A stretch of 64,000 bases of DNA from MVRE01 sp015660965 (GTDB lineage Archaea > Halobacteriota > Methanomicrobia > Methanomicrobiales > Methanospirillaceae). Under the pieces are notes generated by a model. It did not search any database. It was not told where the DNA came from and worked only from the letters and a program-made list of their open reading frames with translations. Positions within the stretch are counted from its first letter, which is position 1, and each line of letters starts with the position of its first letter. The DNA lies in the NCBI GenBank assembly GCA_050015095.1, contig JBEKCC010000001.1, positions 558,001 through 622,000 on the forward strand, written 5' to 3'. A program made the translations under genes and the position numbers. Shown here in pieces: positions 52,277-61,667 of this stretch.

Positions 52277-53131
52277 ATGAAACTCACCGATAAATGCATT
52301 CATTGCCTCCTATCGCGAGTTAAGCTTGAATGTTTTTTAGCTGGAGCAAATCCCGAACTTGAATTGCAGATAACAAAAGAATGTCAAGAGATTCTTGAAG
52401 ATCTAAAGAGTTCAGATCTCCTCCACCCACAAATCGCGAGCCATGTTCATCGCCATGCTTGTTCCAGTATTGGAAATCCGGATCCTTTCAAGTTGCTCAA
52501 AGCTCAAGGAAACGAACAAGCGATATCTGTTTGTCGGAAAATTAGACATCAACTTACCAGTTTTCGTGAGCGAGTGCTGGCTTCCGTTATCGCGAATACA
52601 TTTGATTATGGTGTAATGGGACACACAGTAAGCGGAGATTTTGCAACGTTCTTTGAACGCGAATTTTCCAAAGGGCTTTTTATCGATGATACGGCTCCTA
52701 TTCTAAAGCAGACTAATCGTGTCGTGTACTTGACCGATAATTGCGGGGAAATTGTTTTTGACCGGCTTGTAGTAGAGTTTTTAAAAAGCCGGGGATCCCA
52801 TATCACGCTCGCTGTCCGAGATGCTGCAATTCTAAATGATGCAACGATGGATGATGCTCTCTCGCTTAAATTCGATCGAATCGTTGATCATCTCACTACA
52901 ACAGGTGGGAACGCTGAGATCGGGATAGATCTCGAAAAAATCCCCCAAGATCTTCGTGATGCAATTGATAATTGTACTTTAATTATTGCAAAGGGCATGG
53001 CAAATTATGAATCCTTGTCAATGTACAAGAAACTCCCCCCAGTGGCTTTTTTAATGGCGGTAAAATGCAAACCAATTGCCGATGATATTGGGGTACCAAT
53101 CGGATCGAAAATAGCTTTATTACATAAATAA
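52277..53131 (+). CDS. DUF89 (ARMT1-like) metal-dependent phosphatase
   Basis: The 284-residue protein has an N-terminal CIHCLLSRVKLECF (Cys pair) of the archaeal DUF89 group, a conserved LTDNCGEIVFDRLVVEFL segment with metal-binding Asp and Asn, and KGMANYESLSM. Members hydrolyse phosphate esters of damaged metabolites such as fructose-1-phosphate. It starts 26 bp after tRNA-Pro. Confidence 0.83.
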   Translation: MKLTDKCIHCLLSRVKLECFLAGANPELELQITKECQEILEDLKSSDLLHPQIASHVHRHACSSIGNPDPFKLLKAQGNEQAISVCRKIRHQLTSFRERVLASVIANTFDYGVMGHTVSGDFATFFEREFSKGLFIDDTAPILKQTNRVVYLTDNCGEIVFDRLVVEFLKSRGSHITLAVRDAAILNDATMDDALSLKFDRIVDHLTTTGGNAEIGIDLEKIPQDLRDAIDNCTLIIAKGMANYESLSMYKKLPPVAFLMAVKCKPIADDIGVPIGSKIALLHK

Positions 53132-53228
53132 TCAAAAACGATTTTTAATTTCATTCAATTTAAAAAAGGATTTTCAAAGCCGTGTTATTTCAGAAATTTA
53201 AGAGTTTAGAGTTGAGTAATCAGATTTT

Positions 53229-54518
53229 CTATATATGTAACAAGTAGGGTAGCAGTATTAGTGACATAAGCATAACAAGCATGACATAACTGATTGTTGA
53301 TACAACATTTGGTGCATATTTCGCAAGACCACGCCGGTCAAGCAAACGGTCCACTCCTTCTTTCAGAATATATCCGCCATCGAGTGGGATCATCGGAATT
53401 GCATTGAAGATCCCAACATTGATATTGATCCAGCTGCACCAAAAAAGCAAGTGAATGATACTCCAATACTCAGCAAATGGTACTTTATAGTATTGTTCAT
53501 CTGGTGAATCGAAAGCAAGAATTCGGAGATACTGAGCGTTCCCTGTTGAATCGAATGGTATAATTAGGAATTGAAGTACCCCAAATGGAGAGATCATAGT
53601 TCCTATTGATTGTTTGATTGATGCACCATCGTAGTACTGAACACCCATAAAGCCGGATGACCGCGTGAATTCTTGTGGCCATGTTGCAAGAGCAAAGTCA
53701 TAATCCGAGACTACATCGTCTTTTTCGATATGTAGTACTACGGTATCTCCAGGTTTTGTTGTGTTTAAGATAGTTGCAATATCGTCCCTAGTATTTACAG
53801 AAATACCATTCACTGCTTTGACAACAGAACCCTGCGGGACCCCCGCCTGGTATGCAGGATAATCTTTGTAAATCCCATGAATTACCGGAGCAGTGATCGG
53901 AACTGCAAAACCTATACACAAAATTAGCAGAACAAAACAGGAAAAACCCAGAACAAGGTTGTTTGCAATGCCAGCACCAAACATTCGAGCTTTTGGCATC
54001 CCCTTTGTCTTTTCTAGTTCCTCTTCATCCGGCTCGACAAAAAACCCAATAGGAATAACTGCAAGCAGTACGCCCATTCCTTTCACTTTGATCTTTTCTA
54101 CCCTACAGAGAATCCCATGACCGAACTCATGGATAGCTATTGTCAGAACAAATGCTAGCCAGACCGCAAGAGTAGAGGGGACGTATTCATTAATACCAGG
54201 TAAGAGCAGAATATTCTGCGGCTTGTAAATCCCTATCGGCTCTGGTTGTACGATTATTGTATATCGAACAGATAAAACAAGCATCGCGGTAATGAAAACC
54301 GACACCAACGCAACCATTAGAACTCCGAAGGTACCATAGATCCGAAAAACGGTGCGTATTGTTGTAAATCGATCAAAAAAGCTAACCCGCGATGTTTTGA
54401 TCGCCATGATCGGACCATAGAACATAACTTGGTCCTGGAATAATTTTCTTGAATGAATATAGTACGCAATAACGGCGTAAATAATAACCAGAAGGATTAT
54501 GGGAAGGACCCAATTCAT
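53229..54518 (-). CDS. Site-2 protease family (M50) membrane peptidase with PDZ domain
   Basis: The 429-residue protein has an HEFGH zinc motif (130-134) in a hydrophobic helix, a PDZ domain (about 215-300; YQAGVPQGSVVKAVNGISVN), and NAIPMIPLDGG (about 385), whose Asp is the third zinc ligand. It has six or more membrane helices. Such enzymes cleave membrane proteins in regulated intramembrane proteolysis. A GTG at 54587 is in frame; the ATG at 54518 gives the first helix directly. Confidence 0.88.
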   Translation of the reverse strand: MNWVLPIILLVIIYAVIAYYIHSRKLFQDQVMFYGPIMAIKTSRVSFFDRFTTIRTVFRIYGTFGVLMVALVSVFITAMLVLSVRYTIIVQPEPIGIYKPQNILLLPGINEYVPSTLAVWLAFVLTIAIHEFGHGILCRVEKIKVKGMGVLLAVIPIGFFVEPDEEELEKTKGMPKARMFGAGIANNLVLGFSCFVLLILCIGFAVPITAPVIHGIYKDYPAYQAGVPQGSVVKAVNGISVNTRDDIATILNTTKPGDTVVLHIEKDDVVSDYDFALATWPQEFTRSSGFMGVQYYDGASIKQSIGTMISPFGVLQFLIIPFDSTGNAQYLRILAFDSPDEQYYKVPFAEYWSIIHLLFWCSWININVGIFNAIPMIPLDGGYILKEGVDRLLDRRGLAKYAPNVVSTISYVMLVMLMSLILLPYLLHI

Positions 54519-54739
54519 GTGCTGTACCGATAGGGTGATAAGATAAATAAATTGGTTGTTTATGATAACGGCGTGATTAATTCTCACACAATTTTTTATG
54601 AAGTATGTGGGGTTTTCATATTTGATTAAATATCGATAAAACCTTCTTTATTGATCTAAATTTTTGATGTTTAAAAGTAACAGTTTATTTTCTAATGATG
54701 GGGAAAAATTTGAAATCGAATTTTTTATGCCAATTCTTT

Positions 54740-55666
54740 TTAATAATTTTCTAGAAGTGTTTTTGATATGATATACTCGCCTCGTGCCTCTCTTGTTGTC
54801 CCAACTATAAGCCATCGCTCGTTCCCATGCTGTTCGGCAACTCCACACGATTTTATTATCTCACCTCTAAGAGCCTGGCCGCAATAAGTGTGTGTGAAAG
54901 AGAGGATACGTGAAAATTCGGAGTGTTCTATAGTATATACTGCAGGACTATCGAATGCTAGAGAAGCATCAGTTACCTCAGCCTCAATTGTTGTCTTTCC
55001 AAGAATTGTACCACCGCCTAATGTAAAATGATTCAGATCATCGTATGAACGAGTATAGAGTAAATCAAAATACGTTCTATCAATTTGCCCACGATTCCAC
55101 TTTCGTAACTCATGTAATAAAAAAATGTCATAAGGGATTTCCGGCTTCCGTTTTTCGTATACTTTTCGCCACAACTCAGAAGAAAGTTCCTCAATCTTTC
55201 TCTGTCTTATGGCATTTTGCAACGTTTTTTGGGCTAAAAACCAGTGTTTCCCATATACCACAAGATCAATATCAGATGCTTCATTATCTAAACCACAAAG
55301 AAGAGATCCCGTGCAACCTATAAAGCCAGTTGGGATTTCAAGAAGTGAAGCGAGTTTCGCTACACGGTAATTCCGAGAAATGATACGAAGCATCTCATTT
55401 TCAGGTTTGAGGACGTGCTTCACGTCACTTATCGGAATTCGTAACACCGAATCAAGATACTGAGGTTTATGATATGCTATATATGAAAAGGCATCCTCGA
55501 AATCGAACTTTCGATATCTGAACCCCTCAGCATTGACTCTTTCACCGGATGTATCGGGCACATAGCGAAGCACACATCCAACCTTTTCTTTGTTGTCATA
55601 GGTTGATACTGCATAGATCCAGCCATCCTCATCAACAATAAAGTCCCGCAATCTGATAGGATCCAT
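54740..55666 (-). CDS. Nucleotidyltransferase-fold protein (archaeal COG1665-type)
   Basis: The 308-residue protein has the nucleotidyltransferase signature GSLLCGLDNEASDIDLVVYG (G-S, D-x-D; about 118-137). The surrounding N-terminal FIVDEDGWIYAVSTYDNKEK and the C-terminal domain (ALRGEIIKSCGVAEQ) match the long archaeal proteins of this class. The substrate is unknown. It precedes tsaC in the other direction of reading on the same strand, with 11 bp between them. Confidence 0.75.
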   Translation of the reverse strand: MDPIRLRDFIVDEDGWIYAVSTYDNKEKVGCVLRYVPDTSGERVNAEGFRYRKFDFEDAFSYIAYHKPQYLDSVLRIPISDVKHVLKPENEMLRIISRNYRVAKLASLLEIPTGFIGCTGSLLCGLDNEASDIDLVVYGKHWFLAQKTLQNAIRQRKIEELSSELWRKVYEKRKPEIPYDIFLLHELRKWNRGQIDRTYFDLLYTRSYDDLNHFTLGGGTILGKTTIEAEVTDASLAFDSPAVYTIEHSEFSRILSFTHTYCGQALRGEIIKSCGVAEQHGNERWLIVGTTREARGEYIISKTLLENY

Positions 55667-55677
55667 TCCTATTCGAC

Positions 55678-56250
55678 CTATAACGAAGAGAGAAGCTGTT
55701 CAATTTTTTCGGCTTGAATTCCTCTGCGCAGAATCTTTCGGTTAACAAGATCCACTACGGTGCTAGGTGCCCCGGGAAGTCGTCCACCGTCAATTAAAAG
55801 GTCACGAGGTACGGTGCATTGATCTGGTGTTGCCGGATCCATTGCACCATGAAGGTTAGCACTTGTAGCGGTAATTGGTGAATCGAATCGTTCGATCAAT
55901 TGCAAAGCAAGATCATGAGCAGGCATGCGTATTCCAATCATCCCAGTTCCACCTGAGAGTAACGCTGGTAAGGAGTACTTTGCTTTAAGCACAACAGTAA
56001 CTGGACCTGGAAGGAACATCTGAATAAACTCTTGTATAGAAGAATCTACAAACGCAACTGCAGCAAGCATGTCAAAATCACTGACTGCTATCGAAATCGG
56101 TTGGCTCAACGGACGTTTTTTCGCTTCATAGACTTTTTGAATTGCATTGTCTGAGAGAGCATCAGCTCCCAGTCCGTAAACAGTTTCCGTCGGATAAATG
56201 ACAGTACCATCATGCATCAGTACCGAGATAGCTCTATCAAGAAAATCCAT
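55678..56250 (-). CDS. tsaC: Threonylcarbamoyl-AMP synthase
   Basis: The 190-residue protein has the YrdC/Sua5 signature: IYPTETVYGLGADALSD and EAKKRPLSQPISI at the N-terminus, and PGPVTVVLKAK, ATSANLHG and PGAPSTVVDL downstream. It makes threonylcarbamoyl-AMP for t6A in tRNA; the Sua5 C-terminal domain is missing. Its ATG (56250) overlaps the DUF5612 stop by one base. Confidence 0.92.
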   Translation of the reverse strand: MDFLDRAISVLMHDGTVIYPTETVYGLGADALSDNAIQKVYEAKKRPLSQPISIAVSDFDMLAAVAFVDSSIQEFIQMFLPGPVTVVLKAKYSLPALLSGGTGMIGIRMPAHDLALQLIERFDSPITATSANLHGAMDPATPDQCTVPRDLLIDGGRLPGAPSTVVDLVNRKILRRGIQAEKIEQLLSSL

Positions 56251-56933
56251 TAGAACTCTCGACCTTGAACGCGGTGGATGTCAAATACTGCTTTGTTACT
56301 AATGTGCATCACAGCAAAGACCCCTGCTTGAATAGGGTCGGTTACCACAAGATCTGCATGCTGAGGTACACTCCCCACCATTTTTAGAGATATTACAGGA
56401 ATGCCTGCCTCCCTTACTCGATCCACCGCTTTCGAGACTTCTCCGCCCATAATCGATCCCGCGAGTACGAGTATTGAAGCGCGGGGTAATCGAGCAACCG
56501 CATCAACAGCAAGTGCGAGTTCCCACTCACCCACTAAAGGTATCGTGTCGACCGAGATCCGTTCTCCTCGGATATTATGACGATCCGCCTCGTTCACAGC
56601 ACCAAGTGCAACTTGAGCCACTTGTGCCCCACCACCTATAATAATTACTCTTGAACCAAAGATATTGCCGAACGGTTGATAAGCTTTCACTTCATGTACT
56701 GAAGAAATATCAGTTAAATCAGCAATCAGCTTGTTTTGATCATCAGAAGGGGAGGCTTCGTACTCAAAATAGAGCTCCGCCATACCTTTGAAAGGCCCCG
56801 AATCAAACGTTTCCTGACTTATCATAACGATATTTGCCTCATGTGCTGCGACAATAGTAGCGATATCACGGAGGACACCTCTACGATTTTCGGCTATAAT
56901 GCGTATAGCGTAACCTTCAGGTTCCGTCTCCAT
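56250..56933 (-). CDS. DUF5612 protein with ACT domain
   Basis: The 227-residue protein has an N-terminal ACT domain (about 5-80; YAIRIIAENRRGVLRDIATI) and a C-terminal DUF5612 domain (about 90-220; SRVIIIGGGAQVAQVALGAV, VLAGSIMGGEVSKAVDRVR). It is found in methanogens. The ACT domain probably senses an amino acid; the ligand is unknown. It is cotranscribed with tsaC. Confidence 0.78.
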   Translation of the reverse strand: METEPEGYAIRIIAENRRGVLRDIATIVAAHEANIVMISQETFDSGPFKGMAELYFEYEASPSDDQNKLIADLTDISSVHEVKAYQPFGNIFGSRVIIIGGGAQVAQVALGAVNEADRHNIRGERISVDTIPLVGEWELALAVDAVARLPRASILVLAGSIMGGEVSKAVDRVREAGIPVISLKMVGSVPQHADLVVTDPIQAGVFAVMHISNKAVFDIHRVQGREF

Positions 56934-56939
56934 AGAAAA

Positions 56940-57010
56940 TGCGATAGCCGGGGATCGAACCCGGGTTAGAAGCTTGGGAAGCTCCTGTCCTGCCGCTAGA
57001 CTACTATCGC
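56940..57010 (-). tRNA. tRNA-Gly (CCC)
   Basis: The 71-nt sequence has acceptor GCGATAG/CTATCGC, anticodon stem GGAGC/GCTTC with loop TTCCCAA (anticodon CCC) and T loop TTCGATC. The discriminator is A. It lies upstream of the DUF5612 gene. Confidence 0.92.
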
Positions 57011-57251
57011 GTAAAAATTCTGACTATCATATTTCGTCAATTTATGCATATAAGTATCCTGACTCAATATTAACCTCATCTATATTAATTTGGAGACACG
57101 TTTATTATATATAGAATAAATACCGCCCTTTTATAGTTGTGCTATTAGGATGTATAATCGACCATCGATACTTATTAACCAACCGTCCAAGGAAATAAGT
57201 ATAAAACTATTGCAGACCGGTATCGATGATAATTAAGTAAGGAGTGAAAAA

Positions 57252-58181
57252 ATGAATTTGCGAGTCATATTCTTTTGGATTTTTATCGTTATTGGCATTT
57301 TGCTCATCATCCAACCGCTTCAAGGACAGATGGTTGGCGAACAGAACATTATCTATCAAACAACATTTATCACAAATCCCGGTTGGCAGACAAACAACCC
57401 CTCTCGGGATTATTGGGATCCCAACAAAGGGATGTACCATTATGGTATAGAAGCTGGAACAGGGGGTTATGCCTTCGTCACTGTTGATTATGATAGGGGA
57501 CCATTCACACTTGAATATGATTGGATGCCGCTTAAGACTGATGATACTGCAACTTTTCGATTCGGTTTAGGAAGCAAAGAAATGGATCGCAGTGGTAAAA
57601 CGATCTCTATTTCAGAATTTTCGAATGGAAAATATGGGAAACTAATGTATCTTCGTGTTATTACACCAAATAGCAAATTAGTTTCAGTGGCTTCTGGACA
57701 GGGTGACGAATTAACTCCATCTTATGGCGGACCAACTATCAGATTTGAAGATAATCAGACCTATCATGTGATCCTGAATTACGATGATGAGCTAAACACA
57801 GTCAACATGCAAGTGAGTGACAAGAATACAGGAAGACAGATCTGGAGTTATTATGTCACTTTTTCCGGGTCTCTCAGTGGCATGGACCGGTTATTTTTAG
57901 GATCTATAGGTGATTACGGCATGATGAATAAAGTTGCTGAAGGGTATATTGATAATGTTAAATTATACACAAAATCTTCCGTCACCATTACTCCTACAAC
58001 TGTTAACACTATACCTACCATCGTTTCAGTAACGTTGACAAAACGTCCAACCCCGAAATTAACAACCGAAACTCCAATTCCGACTCCCACCCCAACATCA
58101 CCATCATCGCCAATGTTTATACTTATAGCAATTGGCATCGCTTGTGCAGTATTTTATTCATCAAAGAACTGTCGAAAATAA
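57252..58181 (+). CDS. Secreted lectin/LamG-like protein with C-terminal anchor
   Basis: The 309-residue protein has a signal peptide (VIFFWIFIVIGILLIIQPLQ), a beta-jelly-roll body with FTLEYDWMPLKTDDTATFRF and YHVILNYDDELNTVNMQVSD (concanavalin/LamG-like pattern), a Thr/Pro-rich linker (about 235-280; TPIPTPTPTSPSSP) and a hydrophobic helix at the C-terminus. It is probably bound to the membrane outside the cell and recognises glycans. The RBS AAGGAG lies 7 bp upstream. Confidence 0.72.
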   Translation: MNLRVIFFWIFIVIGILLIIQPLQGQMVGEQNIIYQTTFITNPGWQTNNPSRDYWDPNKGMYHYGIEAGTGGYAFVTVDYDRGPFTLEYDWMPLKTDDTATFRFGLGSKEMDRSGKTISISEFSNGKYGKLMYLRVITPNSKLVSVASGQGDELTPSYGGPTIRFEDNQTYHVILNYDDELNTVNMQVSDKNTGRQIWSYYVTFSGSLSGMDRLFLGSIGDYGMMNKVAEGYIDNVKLYTKSSVTITPTTVNTIPTIVSVTLTKRPTPKLTTETPIPTPTPTSPSSPMFILIAIGIACAVFYSSKNCRK

Positions 58182-58272
58182 TAAGACAGCCTTTTTATCT
58201 TTTTTCCTTTTATCGTTTTCAAAAAAAAAAGGTTTGGGCATAGGGTTAAAGACTCTAAAGGAGAGTTAATTT

Positions 58273-58491
58273 CTGAGAATCGGTATAAAACCAGATGATA
58301 AATATCCGACGTTGATTGTCGACGAGTCCGCCGATTCGTTGGATGAAGTCTCTGAATATCTTGATGTATTGTCAAGTAGTGCATGACTTAAAATAGTAAA
58401 ATTCCTAAAAAAGGCGCCGGTAAACCGATATCAGTTCGCTGAAGAACTATTGAATGCTCATGACAGTTATCTTGATGAAACCGATTTGTAA
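58273..58491 (+). pseudogene. Decayed reading frame with in-frame TGA
   Basis: The frame reads LRIGIKPDDKYPTLIVDESA, continues to YLDVLSSSA, then TGA (58384-58386), and resumes with LKIVKFLKKAPVNRYQFAEE, LLNAHDSYLDETDL and a stop at 58489-58491. The codons look coding on both sides of the TGA (a helix-turn-helix-like segment after it). There is no ATG start; the first codon after an upstream TAA is TTT, then CTG. It is best read as a remnant of a lost gene. Confidence 0.45.
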
Positions 58492-58542
58492 AATTGTAAG
58501 TAACTGTAAAATTGTTCAATTTGATTCGCATTGTTATACGGT

Positions 58543-58734
58543 ATGACTAAAGAAAAGAAAAAATATGTTTCCGCCACATGCCAACATTGTGGAGGACTCG
58601 GGTGTCTTTATTGCAACAAAACAGGTACTGTTTTTGTCACTGCACCAAAATGTCCATGTCCACATTGCGATGGAATTGGCTGCATCTATTGTGGATTCAC
58701 TGGTTGGGCTGGTTTAAAGGGAAAGTTTGAGTAA
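58543..58734 (+). CDS. Small cysteine-rich protein with two DnaJ-type zinc finger repeats
   Basis: The 63-residue protein has CQHCGGLGCLYCNKTG and CPHCDGIGCIYCGFTG, two CxxCxGxGCxYC repeats that resemble the central zinc-binding domain of DnaJ. Four plus four cysteines could bind two zinc ions. No J-domain or substrate-binding domain is present, so it could be a stand-alone redox or chaperone accessory protein. The ATG at 58543 is chosen over a TTG at 58531. Confidence 0.7.
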   Translation: MTKEKKKYVSATCQHCGGLGCLYCNKTGTVFVTAPKCPCPHCDGIGCIYCGFTGWAGLKGKFE

Positions 58735-58744
58735 ATCATCTAAT

Positions 58745-59938
58745 CTAATTGGAAAATTTTCCTTCAATTCGATGAGGGATTACAATTTCTTCAAATCTTT
58801 TTGCAAAATATCGGTCTGTCATTCCGGCAATATAATCACGAACAAGTTCGGCAAATGTTGCAGTCTCACGGTATCTTGAGCTGATCCAGCTGGCATCAAC
58901 AAAATCAGTAAAAATAGGTGAAGAACTGCGTTGCTTTTCTAAGTCATTAATATAACTGGAAAAGAGTGAACTGTACATTGCTTTAATCTTTTTTCGTTCT
59001 GATGTAAGATTCGAATTTTCATAAATATTTTCGCGAGAGAAATTCCGAAGACCAATGAGTGCTTTTTCAACATCTTTACTATAAGAAAGAAATCCTTGCT
59101 CCTGGCAATCACTGTTCTCAAGAAGGTCGTATATTAGGGTGTTGATAATTTTTCGGTTATTATCACCTAATATTTCCTGACATTCAATTGGGATACAGGT
59201 ATTATTATTCAAAAGCCCGATTTCTTTAGCATCTTGTATATCCCTTCCAATGTAAGCGATCGTATCGGCGAACTTTACGACACACCCTTCGAGCGTCATA
59301 GGTGGTATGTTACGTCTCCCTTCAGAATTATCCTGTACCTTTTTATCGAACTCAGCCCAATTCGCACATGGTTTCGGAACGATCTTCACATCATCAGCTT
59401 CGCCATTATGGCTAAGAATACCATCTAATACTTGCATAGTGAGATCACAGTCCTCTATTTTGTCAAGAAACTGAACGCTCTGAACGTTATGGAAAAATTT
59501 ACCAATTCCATATTCTTCACAAAGCGCAGAAAGACAGGTCTCTCCAAAATGCCCATATGGGATATGCCCAATATCATGTCCAAGAGCGATGGCTTCAATG
59601 AGATCTTCATTTAATCGAAACGCACGTCCAATTGTGCGGGCAATCCTAGAGACAATTTGAACATGTATTACACGATGCGTAATGTGGTCATTTTCTACGA
59701 GATAGAACACTTGCGTTTTATCGATATAACGGGTGTATGCCCTTGTATGGATAATACGATCGGCATCTCTGGAAAATGGGGTCCGAATATCTTCAACTTT
59801 CCGATTATACCGACGCACTGCATCAGCACTCGTTGTTGCAAGGGGTGATAAGAGCGCTTCACGTTTGTCGAGATACGTATAAATTGAAGATTCAAGCGTG
59901 GAATCTATAGGATGATGTTCGTTAACAAAGTAGTGCAT
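58745..59938 (-). CDS. HD-domain phosphohydrolase, dGTPase-like
   Basis: The 397-residue protein has the HD motif LGHDIGHIPYGHFGE (121-135) preceded by a conserved His in HITHRVIHVQ (85-93), and C-terminal VVKFADTIAYIGRDIQDAKE. This is the dGTPase/deoxynucleotide triphosphohydrolase family, which cuts dNTPs to nucleoside and triphosphate and is known in antiviral defence in Bacteria. In this context the role is unknown. The ATG at 59938 is used; a TTG precedes it. Confidence 0.86.
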   Translation of the reverse strand: MHYFVNEHHPIDSTLESSIYTYLDKREALLSPLATTSADAVRRYNRKVEDIRTPFSRDADRIIHTRAYTRYIDKTQVFYLVENDHITHRVIHVQIVSRIARTIGRAFRLNEDLIEAIALGHDIGHIPYGHFGETCLSALCEEYGIGKFFHNVQSVQFLDKIEDCDLTMQVLDGILSHNGEADDVKIVPKPCANWAEFDKKVQDNSEGRRNIPPMTLEGCVVKFADTIAYIGRDIQDAKEIGLLNNNTCIPIECQEILGDNNRKIINTLIYDLLENSDCQEQGFLSYSKDVEKALIGLRNFSRENIYENSNLTSERKKIKAMYSSLFSSYINDLEKQRSSSPIFTDFVDASWISSRYRETATFAELVRDYIAGMTDRYFAKRFEEIVIPHRIEGKFSN

Positions 59939-60280
59939 CAATCTGGTGACTTGGTGTTTGACATATTAATTGTGACGTCAGATACGGTTCAAATAATTAT
60001 TTACAATATAATCTCAGTGCTTAAGATACATATTTCCCATACTGGTTTTGGAATTGTTGATCTTATTCAACACAATAGATAGATAATTATGTTCTTGGAA
60101 TTAGATGTGATTTTTGGGACCCCAATTCTCGATATCAAACCTTTCTCGGCTGATATTGATTTTGTCCAGTAATGATGCATTATTAATTTGTACTTAGACA
60201 ACTGTTCAGATCTGCACAACTTTAAGGTGTTCAAGTGCATATTTGATGAGAAACATCAGAGATTTTTTTGGAGGAAATAA
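59939..60280. other. Intergenic region between dGTPase-like gene and Mrp
   Basis: No gene, tRNA or clear repeat is seen. GGAGG (60269-60273) just before the Mrp ATG is a strong ribosome binding site. A short TGTTGA...TCAACA dyad is at about 60055-60072. AT-rich elements are too common here to assign a TATA box. Confidence 0.3.
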
Positions 60281-61171
60281 ATGGTGAAGACCAATACCAA
60301 ACAGCAAACACCCGACGAGTGTTCACATGAATGTACTGGCTGCCCAAGTGCAACCAGTTGCACTGAGGCAAAAGTGGGAAGCAATCTCCCACCGAAAGTG
60401 GATATTGATGTCAAACACGTTATTCTTGTTCTATCGGGGAAAGGAGGAGTTGGCAAATCGACCGTCTCTGTTAATCTCGCATTCGCACTAGCCAATCATG
60501 GTTATCAGGTTGGGCTTATGGATTTGGATATGCACGGGCCCAATATCCCAAAAATGCTAGGTATTGAGGATCAAAAATTTGCAATGATAGGGAACAAGAT
60601 TGAACCAGTACATGTAACCGGGACACTTTCGGTTGTTTCAATAGCATTTGTACTACCAGATACCAGTACCCCGCTGATTTGGCGTGGACCAATGAAAATG
60701 GCAGCAATTCAACAATTTCTTGAGGACGTCAATTGGGGTTCATTGGATTATATCGTTGTTGACCTCCCGCCAGGTACTGGAGATGAAGCACTTACAATCG
60801 CTCAGCTCGCTCCAAATGTTAGAGGTGCAGTTGTCGTAACAACACCTCAGGATGTAGCTACACTCGATGCTCGAAAAGCGGTAAAATTTGTGGAAAAACT
60901 TGGTTTGCCCGTGCTTGGAATCATTGAGAATATGAGTGGAATGCTCTGTCCTCACTGCGGAAAAGAAATTGATTTGTTTGGAAAGGGCGGTGGTAAAAAG
61001 ATCGCAGTTGATCTGAATGTTCCGTTTCTTGGAGCTATTCCGATTGACATCGAAATGCGCATAGCAGGTGATGAAGGACGCCCGTTTATTATCCGCAGGC
61101 AAGAGGTTAACACTAGTTGGGAAAGTGTTAATAAAGTGATGGAAGCACTCATCAAAGAAGTCGAAGGTTAA
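60281..61171 (+). CDS. Mrp/NBP35-family Fe-S cluster carrier ATPase
   Basis: The 296-residue protein has an N-terminal cysteine region (CSHECTGCPSATSC), the deviant Walker A SGKGGVGKSTVSVNLA (52-67), DLPPGTGDEALTIAQL and a C-terminal CPHCG pair (about 225-228) that holds a bridging Fe-S cluster. It transfers Fe-S clusters to target proteins in the cytosol. RBS GGAGG precedes the ATG by 7 bp. Confidence 0.92.
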   Translation: MVKTNTKQQTPDECSHECTGCPSATSCTEAKVGSNLPPKVDIDVKHVILVLSGKGGVGKSTVSVNLAFALANHGYQVGLMDLDMHGPNIPKMLGIEDQKFAMIGNKIEPVHVTGTLSVVSIAFVLPDTSTPLIWRGPMKMAAIQQFLEDVNWGSLDYIVVDLPPGTGDEALTIAQLAPNVRGAVVVTTPQDVATLDARKAVKFVEKLGLPVLGIIENMSGMLCPHCGKEIDLFGKGGGKKIAVDLNVPFLGAIPIDIEMRIAGDEGRPFIIRRQEVNTSWESVNKVMEALIKEVEG

Positions 61172-61172
61172 A

Positions 61173-61481
61173 ATGGACAACATGAGAGTTCTTTCCGGCA
61201 AAGAGAAACCACTTGCGATATACAAAGGGGTAATTGCATGCTTAGAGAACACACAAGCATTCCCTGACCTCATTGAACCAATCTACCGAGAGGCAATGAA
61301 CCTAGATGATGATACTCTCGATCGATTCCGTTTTGCTCTGATTCGTCTCCAACTCTATGCTGACATTCATCGCAACGAAGATCTCGAAAAAGCAATGCAA
61401 ATCAAATACGTTGCACAAGTATTAGAGAAAGTAGTTTTCGGAACACTGATTATGGAACGAGAGGAGTTTGCTGCGGATTAA
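61173..61481 (+). CDS. Uncharacterised small protein after mrp
   Basis: The 102-residue protein is mainly helical and acidic (LAIYKGVIACLENTQAFPDL, FRFALIRLQLYADIHRNEDL). It begins 1 bp after the mrp stop and is probably cotranslated. It has no clear family; it may act with the Fe-S carrier. Confidence 0.55.
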   Translation: MDNMRVLSGKEKPLAIYKGVIACLENTQAFPDLIEPIYREAMNLDDDTLDRFRFALIRLQLYADIHRNEDLEKAMQIKYVAQVLEKVVFGTLIMEREEFAAD

Positions 61482-61667
61482 ACCCAAGGTGGATAGGACC
61501 AGGTACTAATTAAACAAGATTTTTATGTTCATATGCACGGGTGATATGTATAAGTGCAAAACCACCACTTATTTGATTGCATTCGTTACAATGATTGTAA
61601 ATAATGTGGAAGCCAAGACTATCAAACATTTTGGACAATATACAATGTATCAATCAATGGAGCATCT

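Noticed and set aside
58384..58386. Selenocysteine codon
   Set aside because: No Sec-like protein or SECIS-type hairpin was recognised, and the upstream part lacks a start codon; decay is simpler.
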